From Haloferax massiliensis (lineage in GTDB: Archaea > Halobacteriota > Halobacteria > Halobacteriales > Haloferacaceae), in assembly GCF_001368915.1 (NCBI RefSeq), contig NZ_CSTE01000002.1, forward strand, positions 1,310,497-1,374,496: DNA of 64,000 nucleotides. The letters are read 5' to 3'. This document shows, piece after piece, positions 9,963 through 18,096 of the stretch. Every line of letters starts with the position of its first letter. Position 1 is the first letter of the stretch. The position numbers and the translations under genes were made by a program. The notes below the pieces were generated by a model. The model saw nothing but the letters and a program-made list of their open reading frames with translations, did not search any database and had not been told where the DNA came from.

Positions 9963-11201
9963 GTGACGAGACTCGTCGAACTCGACCCGGCGAAGTTCGT
10001 CCGGTTCCTCGCGGACCTCTGGACCCAGCGGAACTGGCAGACGAACGTCCAGCCCCGCGGCGAGGGGAGATACCTCGTACAGGGCCAGCGCGGCGACGGC
10101 ACGAAGGGACTCATGCTCGCGCTCCCGGCCGTCGAGACGACGGTCGAGAAACAGCACGTCAAGGGCTTCGTCGCGCACGCGAAAAAGCGCGATATCGACA
10201 CCGTCGTCGTCGCCACGCAGGGCGAGTTCGCCGACGCGGTCCGCGGGTTCGCCACGAGCCACGACGTGACGCTGTTCGACCGCGACGAACTCGGCCGGAC
10301 CGTCGCCGACGAGGGCCTCGAACAGACCGTCAAGCAGTACACCGACGGCGAGGTGTTCGAGACGGCGGAAGTCGAGTTCGGCCTGCCGTTCGACCTGCCC
10401 GAACCGTTGGAAGAGGCGCTCGCGTCGCTCCCGATAGCCGCCGCGCGCGAACGACTCGCCGGACTCGCCAGCGGCATCGGCGTCGGCGGTGGTGACGGTG
10501 ACGGCGACGGCGGAGGTGACGGCGGAGACGGAAGCGGAGGCGGAAGTAGCGGTGACGGTGACGGCGGAAGCGGCGGCTGGAAATCCGTTGGGAACACCCT
10601 CCGCGACGGACTCCCGTCGTCGGTCGGCGACCTGAAATCGGGGTCGCCGCCGAGCGTCCGCGTCGTCGTCGTCGCCGTCCTGTTGCTCGTGCTCGCGCTC
10701 GGCTTCGTCGCCGTGCTCGGCCCGATGGTTGACGGACTCGGCGGACCGACCGGCGACGGCGGCGGAGACGAAGGCGGCGTCTCCGTCTCCGCCCTCTCGG
10801 GTGCGAGCGCCGACTCCGCCGACGTAGTCGCCCGGTGGAACGCCCGGACCGCCGACACGCTTCGGGTGGGCAACCGAACGTACGCCGCGCCGGAGGGAGA
10901 GCGGTTCGTCGTCGTCGGACTCAACGCCACGGCCGGAGGCGACGCGCCGGGGTCGCTCCCACAGTCGGCGCTCGTGTTCGAGTCCGACGGCGTCAGCTAC
11001 GGCTACCAACCGCTGTCGAACGCGACCGGCTTCCGCAACGGCGGGCTGTTCGCCCCCGACGAGCGCGCGCACGTCTGGACCGTCTTCTCCGTGCCGACGA
11101 ACGCGACCACCGGGACCGTCTTCGTCCGGCCGACGAACGAGGACTCCGTGGCGTTCGTCCACGACCGGTCGGTCTCGACCGACCCGAACGACGAGGACTG
11201 A
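9963..11201 (+). CDS. Membrane protein with degenerate Mrr-like nuclease fold and extracytoplasmic domain
   Basis: A 412-residue protein of three parts. Residues 1-120 resemble the Mrr/type IV restriction endonuclease fold (start LDPAKFVRFLADLW, then DTVVVATQGEFADAVRGFA and VTLFDRDEL). The usual GDGGVD and QAK catalytic positions are replaced by GEGRYLVQG and a non-acidic strand, so nuclease activity is doubtful. A Gly/Asp/Ser-rich linker lies around 180-205. One transmembrane helix follows near residues 235-258. The C-terminal domain (about 285-405) contains FVVVGLNATAGGDAPG and resembles exported DUF4352-like beta domains. The start is GTG. The role is unknown; the layout suggests a surface sensor or assembly protein rather than a defence nuclease. 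Confidence 0.65.
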   Translation: MTRLVELDPAKFVRFLADLWTQRNWQTNVQPRGEGRYLVQGQRGDGTKGLMLALPAVETTVEKQHVKGFVAHAKKRDIDTVVVATQGEFADAVRGFATSHDVTLFDRDELGRTVADEGLEQTVKQYTDGEVFETAEVEFGLPFDLPEPLEEALASLPIAAARERLAGLASGIGVGGGDGDGDGGGDGGDGSGGGSSGDGDGGSGGWKSVGNTLRDGLPSSVGDLKSGSPPSVRVVVVAVLLLVLALGFVAVLGPMVDGLGGPTGDGGGDEGGVSVSALSGASADSADVVARWNARTADTLRVGNRTYAAPEGERFVVVGLNATAGGDAPGSLPQSALVFESDGVSYGYQPLSNATGFRNGGLFAPDERAHVWTVFSVPTNATTGTVFVRPTNEDSVAFVHDRSVSTDPNDED

Positions 11202-11280
11202 GCGGGGAGCGGCCGCCCCCGCTGAACCCGCGCCGCGTTCGACCCTCAATCCTTAATCGGGCGACGGCCCTAGACCCGGT

Positions 11281-11883
11281 ATGGCACACCCGCCGCTCCC
11301 GTTACAGACCGGTCTCGTCAGTCCCGAGACGCTCCCGCTTTTGCTCGTGCTCGCGGGGCTCGGCCTGTCGCTCGCGGAGGCCATCGCCCCCGGCGCGCAC
11401 TTCGTCGTCCTCGGCGTCGCCCTCCTCGCGGCGGGGCTGGTCGGCCTCTTTATCGCGCCGCTCGCAGGCCCGATAGCCCTCGGCCTGCTCGTGTTGGTCT
11501 TCGGCGCGCTCGCGCTCTACGGCTACCGAGAGCTCGACATCTACGGCGGCAAGGGAGAGGGGAAGACGAGCGACTCGGACGCGCTGACGGGGAAGATGGG
11601 GCGCGTCACGGAGCGCGTCACGCCGACCAGCGGCGAGGTCAAACTCGACGAGGGCGGGTTCAACCCTTACTACGCCGCCCGGTCGGTCCACGGCGAGTTG
11701 GAAGTCGGAACCGAGGTCATCGTCGTCGACCCCGGCGGCGGCAACGTCGTGACCGTCGAGGCAGTCGGCCCCGGCGAGGACGAAATCGACCGCGAACTCG
11801 CCCGCGAGCGGGCGCGACGACGGCGCGAGGAGTCCGCGGAGCGAGACGAAGAACTCGAACGCGAGGGTACGGAAGGCGTCTGA
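11281..11883 (+). CDS. NfeD-like membrane protein, partner of stomatin
   Basis: A 200-residue protein with three closely spaced hydrophobic helices (about residues 15-80) followed by a soluble OB-fold domain (about 95-170) and a charged tail. This is the short NfeD architecture. NfeD proteins sit beside SPFH/stomatin genes and help organise membrane microdomains; the next gene is a stomatin homolog, which supports the call. The TATA-like CCTTAATC is at about 11251-11258, giving a leaderless start. A CTAG tetranucleotide (11270-11273) lies in the start region. It is the only CTAG I noticed in the window and the expected target of the methylase at 19.3 kb. Confidence 0.87.
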   Translation: MAHPPLPLQTGLVSPETLPLLLVLAGLGLSLAEAIAPGAHFVVLGVALLAAGLVGLFIAPLAGPIALGLLVLVFGALALYGYRELDIYGGKGEGKTSDSDALTGKMGRVTERVTPTSGEVKLDEGGFNPYYAARSVHGELEVGTEVIVVDPGGGNVVTVEAVGPGEDEIDRELARERARRRREESAERDEELEREGTEGV

Positions 11884-12020
11884 CCGGCGTCCGCGACGCC
11901 GCGGTCGGCCCGAACCGCATCGACCCGAACCGCCGTTGGCCGCCCCGTCACCCCGAAACCGTCCGACGTGACGGCCGAACCACACGAATACTTATCATTC
12001 TGCCAACCCAAGGCGGGCTT

Positions 12021-13301
12021 ATGGACCTACTTGCCCTCCAGGCGGGGCTGGGTATCGGAGGCGTCGTCGCCGGCCTCCTCGTGCTCGTCCTCGCCATCGT
12101 GACGGTGTATCAGATGGTCGAAATCGTGGACGCCTACGAGAAGAAGGCGCTCACGGTGTTCGGGGAGTTCCGCCGGCTCCTCGAACCGGGTATCAACTTC
12201 ATCCCGCCGTTCGTCTCTCGGACCTACGCGTTCGATATGCGGACCCAGACGCTCGACGTGCCCCGGCAGGAAGCCATCACGCGCGACAACTCGCCGGTCA
12301 CGGCCGACGCGGTCGTCTACATCAAGGTGATGGACGCGAAGAAAGCGTTCCTCGAAGTCGACGACTACAAGCGCGCCGTCTCCAACCTCGCCCAGACGAC
12401 GCTCCGGGCCGTCCTCGGCGACATGGAGCTCGACGACACGCTCAACAAGCGCCAGGAAATCAACGCCCGCATCCGCAAGGAACTCGACGAGCCGACCGAC
12501 GAGTGGGGCGTCCGCGTGGAGTCCGTCGAGGTCCGCGAGGTCAACCCCAGCGCCGACGTCCAGCAGGCGATGGAACAGCAGACCTCCGCCGAGCGCCGCC
12601 GCCGCGCCATGATTCTCGAAGCGCAGGGTGAGCGCCGCTCCGCCGTCGAACAGGCCGAGGGTGAAAAGCAGTCGAACATCATCCGCGCGCAGGGCGAAAA
12701 GCAGTCGCAGATTCTCGAAGCGCAGGGCGACGCCATCTCGACGGTTCTCCGCGCGAAGTCCGCCGAGTCGATGGGCGAACGCGCCATCATCGACAAGGGG
12801 ATGGAGACGCTCGAACGCATCGGACAGGGCGAGTCGACGACGTTCGTCCTCCCGCAGGAGCTCACGTCGCTCGTGGGTCGCTACGGCAAACAGCTCACCG
12901 GCTCCGACGTACAGGACACGGAGGGCCTCTCCAGCAAGCAGTTCGACGAGGAGACCCGCGAGCTCATCGGCCTCGACGACATCGAGGAGATTCTCGGACA
13001 GATAGACGAGGCCGCGGAGATGAACGTCGAACAGCTCGAACAGGAGGCGGAGGCCATCAAGGCCGGCGCGGAGGTCAACGACATCAAGTCGCCCGACGAG
13101 GTCATCGCCGAGGCCGACGAGAACGAGACCCCCATCAAGTCGTCCGACGAGGTCGTCGCGGAAAGCGAGGGCGCGGACGCCGCGGCCGACGAGTCGGCGG
13201 ACGCGAACTCCGCGGGCAACGGCCAACCGGCCACAGACGCCGGCGACGAGGACGACGGCGACGACGAAAGCGAGATGTCCTTCGAGAAGGACCTCGAATA
13301 G
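12021..13301 (+). CDS. SPFH/Band 7 (stomatin-like) membrane protein
   Basis: A 426-residue protein with one N-terminal membrane segment (residues 10-35) and then the SPFH domain, starting EKKALTVFGEFRRLLEPG and containing TRDNSPVTADAVVYIKV. A long alanine/glutamate-rich helical region (about 185-260) with repeated QGE and EKQS blocks predicts a coiled coil for ring or filament assembly. The last 120 residues are acidic and probably disordered. Together with the NfeD gene upstream it forms the conserved stomatin-NfeD pair. It has its own strong TATA box, ATACTTATC at about 11989-11997. Confidence 0.93.
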   Translation: MDLLALQAGLGIGGVVAGLLVLVLAIVTVYQMVEIVDAYEKKALTVFGEFRRLLEPGINFIPPFVSRTYAFDMRTQTLDVPRQEAITRDNSPVTADAVVYIKVMDAKKAFLEVDDYKRAVSNLAQTTLRAVLGDMELDDTLNKRQEINARIRKELDEPTDEWGVRVESVEVREVNPSADVQQAMEQQTSAERRRRAMILEAQGERRSAVEQAEGEKQSNIIRAQGEKQSQILEAQGDAISTVLRAKSAESMGERAIIDKGMETLERIGQGESTTFVLPQELTSLVGRYGKQLTGSDVQDTEGLSSKQFDEETRELIGLDDIEEILGQIDEAAEMNVEQLEQEAEAIKAGAEVNDIKSPDEVIAEADENETPIKSSDEVVAESEGADAAADESADANSAGNGQPATDAGDEDDGDDESEMSFEKDLE

Positions 13302-13383
13302 TCGCATCGACCGACCGTCCCGGGTTCGGACGGGTGTGAATGCCGAAGCCCTTTTCTTCGCGCCGTCTCGTATGTGGGTGTAG

Positions 13384-14007
13384 ATGTCGAACCGCCGGGT
13401 AGACGAAGACAAGCGCGCGACCCTCCGTCGGTTCGCCGCGCTCGGGGCCGCGACGCCGCTCGTGGGCCTCGGGGGCGGCGACGACGGCGACGACGACTCG
13501 TCCGGGTCGAGCGACGCGCGGGACGCCATCGTCGGCTACGTCGCGTCGACGCCCGGCGCGCACTTCTCGAAGGTCCGCGACGACCTCCAGTTGGGAACCG
13601 GCGAGACGCAGTACCACCTCCGGAACCTCGTCGACGACGACACGCTCGAAGTGCGCCGCGACGGCGACTACAAGCGGTTTTTCCCCGCGAGTCGGTTCTC
13701 CGAGTTCGAGCAGGTCGCGCTCGGCTATCTCCGCCGCGACACGCCGCGCGGGATGCTCGTCCACCTGCTTCGCGACCCCGACGCGACGGGAAGCGAACTC
13801 GCCGACCGCCTCGGCGTCTCGCGGGCGACGGTGAGCACGTACGCGAAGAAACTCGACGCCGTGGGCCTCCTCTCGCGCGAGGACGGCTACGCGGTCCGCA
13901 ACCCCGAGACGGTCATCACGCTCCTGATTCGCTACGCCGACTCCTTCGGCTCCGACGCCGCGGCGTTCGCCGACGACGCGGCCGAACTCATCCGGTTCGA
14001 CCCCTGA
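13384..14007 (+). CDS. Double winged-helix transcriptional regulator with signal-like N-terminus
   Basis: A 207-residue protein with two winged-helix modules. The first is at about residues 50-110 (GETQYHLRNLVDDDTLEVRRDG). The second is at about 115-175 (GSELADRLGVSRATVSTYAKKL, DAVGLLSREDG). The arrangement matches haloarchaeal MarR/ArsR-type regulators. Residues 10-32 (RATLRRFAALGAATPLVG) have two arginines and a short hydrophobic run that look like a Tat signal or membrane tether. That is odd for a DNA-binding protein. No target can be assigned; it stands alone between the stomatin gene and a small minus-strand gene. Confidence 0.78.
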   Translation: MSNRRVDEDKRATLRRFAALGAATPLVGLGGGDDGDDDSSGSSDARDAIVGYVASTPGAHFSKVRDDLQLGTGETQYHLRNLVDDDTLEVRRDGDYKRFFPASRFSEFEQVALGYLRRDTPRGMLVHLLRDPDATGSELADRLGVSRATVSTYAKKLDAVGLLSREDGYAVRNPETVITLLIRYADSFGSDAAAFADDAAELIRFDP

Positions 14008-14253
14008 CGAGGTCGGACGAGTCGAGGCCGGCGGTCGAGACGGGCGACTGACGCTGTACCGTGTGACGGTTCCGTGTCCATACCGACTCCCAGCGGCGGG
14101 GCTGGGACGCGAGAAAACCCGAAAAACGGGGATGGAACGACGCGTGGGTGGGAGACGACGGCGTTCCGGGTGGGAGCGGCGCGAGGGAGGACGCGCCGGG
14201 GTGCACGCCGAGGACGGCGTGCGGCGGGGCCTGAGTGAAACGTCAGCGGGGGC

Positions 14254-14523
14254 TCAGACGGTCACCTTCCACGTGGTGCCCGAGGAGTAGCCCCACTTCT
14301 CGACGCTCACGTCGAAGTCGCCGTCGAGGATGGGGCGCATGTTCGCGCCGACCTCCTTCGCCGAGAGGTCGAGGTCGTCGGCGATGAGGCGGGACTTGAA
14401 GTACGTCTTCGCCCCGGCGTTGGAGCGGAGGTAGTCGAGGATGCGGCGCTGTTTCTCCGAGAGACTGCGGTTGGCGTCGAGGACCTCGCCCTCGACTGCG
14501 GTCGCGGAGGCGGTCGTGCTCAT
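14254..14523 (-). CDS. Small winged-helix protein, haloarchaeal DUF7123-like
   Basis: An 89-residue protein starting MSTTASATAVEGEV and containing LSEKQRRILDYLRSNAG and LIADDLDLSAKEVGANM. This reads as a compact helix-turn-helix. It resembles, from memory, the haloarchaeal family DUF7123. The frame is open 18 residues further upstream, but ATG 14523 is preferred because a TATA-like TGATAGG lies about 30 bases upstream on the minus strand. It is probably a DNA-binding regulator with unknown targets. The 246 bases between the previous gene and this one contain nothing recognisable. Confidence 0.75.
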   Translation of the reverse strand: MSTTASATAVEGEVLDANRSLSEKQRRILDYLRSNAGAKTYFKSRLIADDLDLSAKEVGANMRPILDGDFDVSVEKWGYSSGTTWKVTV

Positions 14524-14835
14524 ACCTACACAGAGAGACGAGACGCCTATCAGGGGTTTGGTACGGGAACTTAACACGGCGCTGTCTTGCGATTTTTACC
14601 GAAAACGAGCCGCCGGGAGGGCTCCACCGAGCCGTCGCAGGTACAGTCGCCTAACACCCACGCGACGCGGACACACCAACGAGGGAACAGGCCGGACGCA
14701 TCGGAGCGCGTCGGGCCGCGCCGGGGCGCATCGAAGCGGTCGCCGAACACCCGAACGTTCCGAACTGTCCGTCTCACGGACCGTACCTGTCCCAAGACAG
14801 AAAATTCATACGCGGATAGCGGCCATACGACGACA

Positions 14836-16710
14836 ATGGGTCGCCCGACAGAACGACGCCCGACCGCCGCGACCGCGGCCGGCGTCGAAGTGAGCGTCGT
14901 CCTCCCCGCCTACAACGAGGCGCGGACCATCGAAAACACGGTCCGCGTCACCGTCGAGACGCTCGAATCGTTCCTCCCCGCCGACGCCTTCGAAGTCATC
15001 GTGGCCGAAGACGGCTGCGACGACGAGACGCCGGAGATAGCCGACCGGTTGGCCGCCGAGGACGACCGGATTCGCCACTACCACAGCGACGAGCGCCTCG
15101 GCCGCGGCGGCGCGCTCGAACGCGCCTTCGAGGCCGCCGACGGCGACACGCTCGTCTACTTCGACACGGACCTCGCCACGGACATGCGCCACCTCGAAGA
15201 ACTGGTCGAGCGCGTCCGCTCCGGCGAGTACGACGCCGCGACCGGGTCGCGCTGGATGCCCGACCGCGTCGCCGACCGACCGCGGAAACGCGGCGTGCCG
15301 AGCCGCGTCTACAACGGGCTGGTCCGGCTGTTCCTCCGGTCTGACCTCCGCGACCACCAGTGCGGCTTCAAGGCGTTCAGCCGCGAGACGTTCGAGGTGC
15401 TCCGCGACGACGTGGAGGACAACCACTGGTTTTGGGACACGGAGATGCTCGTCCGCGCCCAGCGCGCGGGCTTGCGGGTCGCCGAGTTCCCCGTCGACTG
15501 GGAGCCGAAAGGCGACACGAAAGTCGACCTCGTCCGCGACGTCCTCGGGATGGGGAGCCAGATTCTCCGGACGTGGTGGCAACTGTCGGTCCGGCCGCGC
15601 ATCACCCGCCGGGTGACAATCGTCGCCGGTCTGCTTTTGACCGTCTTCGCGCTCGCGCTGATGACGCTGTACATCGACCCCTCGGAGGTCATCTCGGTGC
15701 TCGGCGACGCCGACCCCGCGCTCGTCGCCGCCGCCGCGGTTATCTACGTCGTCTCGTGGCCGCTCCGGGGGATTCGCTACCGCGACATCCTCGGCGAGCT
15801 CGGCTACCGCGAGAAGGCGAGCTTCCTCACGGGGGCGATATTCATCAGTCAGACCGGGAACCTCGTGTTTCCCGCCCGCGCGGGCGACGCCGTGCGCGCC
15901 TACGTCGTGAAGGCGCGCCGGAACATCCCGTACCCCTCGGGCTTCGCGTCGCTCGCGGTCGAGCGCGTCTTCGACCTGCTCACCATCGCGGGGCTCGCGG
16001 GCGTCGTCCTCGTCGGCCTCGCGGCGACCGGCGGCCTCGACGACATCGCCACGGTGCTGGCGACCGGCGTGAGCGGCGGCTCGGTCGACGTGTCCGCCGA
16101 CGACGTGCGCACCGTCGCCTACGTCGCCACGGGCGTCGGCGTCGTCGCCATCCTCGGCGTCCTCGGCATCGCGCTGTCGGCCCGCGCGGACCGGAACGTC
16201 GTCCGGGCGTTCGTCGGCCGGTTCTCATCGGACTCCTACGTCGACCTCGTCGCGGGCGTCATCGAGCAGTTCGTCTCCGACCTGCAGGCGGTCGCCGGCA
16301 ACCGCGCCGCCTTCACCCGCGTCGGCCTGACGAGCCTCGCCATCTGGACCGTCGACGTGGTGACCGCGGTCGTCGTCCTGCTCGCGCTCGGCGTCGATAT
16401 CGACCCCGTCGTCCTCGTCGGCGTCTCGTTTTTCGCCGTGAGCGTCGGCAACCTCGCGAAGGTGCTTCCCCTCTCGCCCGGCGGCGTCGGCCTCTACGAA
16501 ATCGCCTTCACGGTGTTCATGGCCGCGCTCGCGCCGGTCACGCCCGCCGCCGCGCTCGCCGCGGCGGTCCTCGACCACGCCGTCAAAAACGCCGTCACCG
16601 TCGTCGGCGGCGTCGCCTCGATGCTGTCGCTCAACGTCTCGCTGACGACCGCGGTCGAAGAGAGCGCGGACGTGCGCGACCACGAGCGCGAACTCGCCGA
16701 GTCGGAGTAA
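14836..16710 (+). CDS. aglD: Dolichyl-phosphate hexose synthase AglD (GT2 domain plus flippase-like membrane domain)
   Basis: In H. volcanii, AglD charges dolichyl phosphate with the final hexose (mannose) of the S-layer N-glycan. Residues 17-240 are a GT2 domain with SVVLPAYNEARTI and the FDTD motif. From ATG 14836 the protein is 624 residues, and acidic residues fall at D110, D112, D173, D195 and D201. These are positions I recall as studied in H. volcanii AglD, which supports both the start and the name. Residues ~255-600 hold about eight hydrophobic segments of the UPF0104/LPG synthase-flippase type (LPLSPGGVGLYE). The open frame extends to 14587, but ATTCATACG at 14807-14815 is a good TATA box for 14836. 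Confidence 0.95.
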   Translation: MGRPTERRPTAATAAGVEVSVVLPAYNEARTIENTVRVTVETLESFLPADAFEVIVAEDGCDDETPEIADRLAAEDDRIRHYHSDERLGRGGALERAFEAADGDTLVYFDTDLATDMRHLEELVERVRSGEYDAATGSRWMPDRVADRPRKRGVPSRVYNGLVRLFLRSDLRDHQCGFKAFSRETFEVLRDDVEDNHWFWDTEMLVRAQRAGLRVAEFPVDWEPKGDTKVDLVRDVLGMGSQILRTWWQLSVRPRITRRVTIVAGLLLTVFALALMTLYIDPSEVISVLGDADPALVAAAAVIYVVSWPLRGIRYRDILGELGYREKASFLTGAIFISQTGNLVFPARAGDAVRAYVVKARRNIPYPSGFASLAVERVFDLLTIAGLAGVVLVGLAATGGLDDIATVLATGVSGGSVDVSADDVRTVAYVATGVGVVAILGVLGIALSARADRNVVRAFVGRFSSDSYVDLVAGVIEQFVSDLQAVAGNRAAFTRVGLTSLAIWTVDVVTAVVVLLALGVDIDPVVLVGVSFFAVSVGNLAKVLPLSPGGVGLYEIAFTVFMAALAPVTPAAALAAAVLDHAVKNAVTVVGGVASMLSLNVSLTTAVEESADVRDHERELAESE

Positions 16711-16716
16711 CGGGAG

Positions 16717-17238
16717 TCAGTACAGCTCGCAACGGAACGGCGCGAACGCGCCCGTCACGGCCGATTCGAGCGCGTCGGTTCGGGTGAGTCGACCGCCGGT
16801 GAACACGCCCGCCGCGCCCTCGTTTTTCGCGATGTCGTCGGTGCCGAGCACGTCGTCCATCACCGGCCCGAGTTCTTCGCCCGCGTCGATTCGGTCCGCG
16901 ATGCGGGCGGGAAGCGGGAGGCTCGGCCCCGCCGCGCGGCCGACGCGCTCGCCGTCGGTCACGGCCGCCCACATCACGAGGTACAGGTCGGTCTCGTCTG
17001 TGCCGTCGCCGGCCGAGAAGGTCGCCACGCCGCCCTCGATGCCGACGCCGAGGTCGTAGTCGCCCGCGTCGAGCGCCCGCTCCGCGCGGGTGACAGCGCC
17101 CGCGATGGTCTCGTCGTGGCCCGTCGGCTGTTCGGAGACGCCGGAGTCGACGGCGACCGCCGCCACGGAGGCGTCGGGACAGGTTCGTTCGACCGCGCGC
17201 CGCTTCACCGGGTTGCCGCTTCCGACCGCGATGTCCAT
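16717..17238 (-). CDS. Inosine/xanthosine triphosphatase-like protein (YjjX/DUF84)
   Basis: A 173-residue protein beginning MDIAVGSGNPVKRRAV, the phosphate-binding start of the ITPase/Maf-like fold. It also has GVEGG-type strand blocks (DLGVGIEGGV), VMWAAVTDGERVG, and GPVMDDVLGTDDIAKNEGA near the end. The family hydrolyses non-canonical purine triphosphates such as ITP and XTP, keeping them out of RNA and DNA. The gene converges on aglD, with stops 6 bases apart. It lies 20 bases downstream of a broken BtuF-like gene on the same strand and may have been its co-transcribed partner. Confidence 0.9.
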   Translation of the reverse strand: MDIAVGSGNPVKRRAVERTCPDASVAAVAVDSGVSEQPTGHDETIAGAVTRAERALDAGDYDLGVGIEGGVATFSAGDGTDETDLYLVMWAAVTDGERVGRAAGPSLPLPARIADRIDAGEELGPVMDDVLGTDDIAKNEGAAGVFTGGRLTRTDALESAVTGAFAPFRCELY

Positions 17239-17258
17239 GTCGGAAGCGCGTCGCCCGG

Positions 17259-17832
17259 TTATTTCCCTTCGTCGGATTCGGTCGCCGAGGGAACCCACGG
17301 CTCGGGGAGGTCGGCGTCGGGGTGCAACAGTCGCGCGAGTCGGTCGACGCCGGAAACGACGGCCGGACTCGGCTGATTGAGAAGCGAGTCGTCGACGGCG
17401 TGGACCGCGGCGTCGACGTTCCACCCGCGGGCCGCGAACGCCTCGGGGTCGCCGCGCGTCGGCGACGCGGGCGAGGACGCCGCGGCAGTCCTCGGCGAGC
17501 GTCGCCCCCGCGCCGGCGTCGCCCGCGGCGTCGCAGACGACGGGGAACGAATCGAACACCTCGTCGAGCGTCGCGGGCGCGACGTGGACCACGTCGTAGC
17601 CGCGGTCGCGGGCCGCCGCCGCGACGTCCGACTGGAGGTCGTCGCAGGTGCAGACGGCGTCGGCGGCGAGTTCGGCGACCCGGTCGAAATCGGGGTTCAA
17701 CCAGCCGCCGACGACCGGCTTGTCGGTCGGCGAGTGGACGGTCGCCCCGACGACGTGGGCGTCGAGACCGGCGGCGGTGAGAATCGCTGTCGCGCTCGGC
17801 GCGAGCGAGACGACGCGGGGATTCGCGGCCAT
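17259..17832 (-). pseudogene. BtuF-like corrinoid/metal substrate-binding protein remnant (internal deletion and frame break)
   Basis: The 5' part from ATG 17832 encodes MAANPRVVSLAPSATAIL and WLNPDFDRVAELAADAV, the N-terminal lobe of a helical-backbone BtuF/FhuD-type receptor. After about 120 residues (EDCRGVLARVADA) the frame is lost. In another frame a C-terminal lobe resumes with DPEAFAARGWNVDAA, SLLNQPSPAVVSGVDRLARL and a stop at 17259-17261. Intact relatives have a middle section of roughly 100 residues that is absent here, so this is an in-gene deletion plus frame shift near 17448-17460. No secretion signal is present, as in the soluble haloarchaeal members. An assembly error is the alternative. 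Confidence 0.8.
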
Positions 17833-17998
17833 GGGTAGTCGTGGCAACGACCCTTCGGAAAAAGTATGTGTCGCGTCGGCGGTCGCCGGCGAATCGTCGA
17901 TGAATGCCGATGCGTCCCCGAATCCATCACGAACCTCAATTACCCGTGCGACGGCCTCACACAGGTAAACGCCGCCGCTCGCCGAAAGCGATACCAAA

Positions 17999-18007
17999 CC
18001 ATTTATG
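17999..18007 (+). promoter_or_regulatory. Candidate TATA box of tfb
   Basis: CCATTTATG has the BRE/TATA look of nearby promoters. It would start transcription near 18030, leaving a leader of about 65 bases before the tfb ATG. That is unusual where most genes are nearly leaderless. The 264-base gap also has to hold the divergent promoter of the broken gene at 17832. Confidence 0.5.
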
Positions 18008-18096
18008 CGGTCGTCTGCGGTTGCTGGTGTTACGGACAGCATCCGGGTTCTATCCGCCTCTAACCACCCATTCCCGGAGCACCCGCCGTCGTATCC

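Noticed and set aside
9643..9966. Plus-strand frame ending in a GTGA overlap with the Mrr-like gene
   Set aside because: Arg/Pro-rich low-complexity text, TTG start and no relatives recognised. The overlap alone is weak evidence, so it is described only within the intergenic entry.
12027..13529. Minus-strand open frame of 500 codons opposite the stomatin gene
   Set aside because: Mirror of a conserved coding region with no start signal or domain.
14587..14835. Upstream extension of the aglD frame by 83 codons
   Set aside because: The published residue numbering matches only from ATG 14836, and a TATA box lies just before it.
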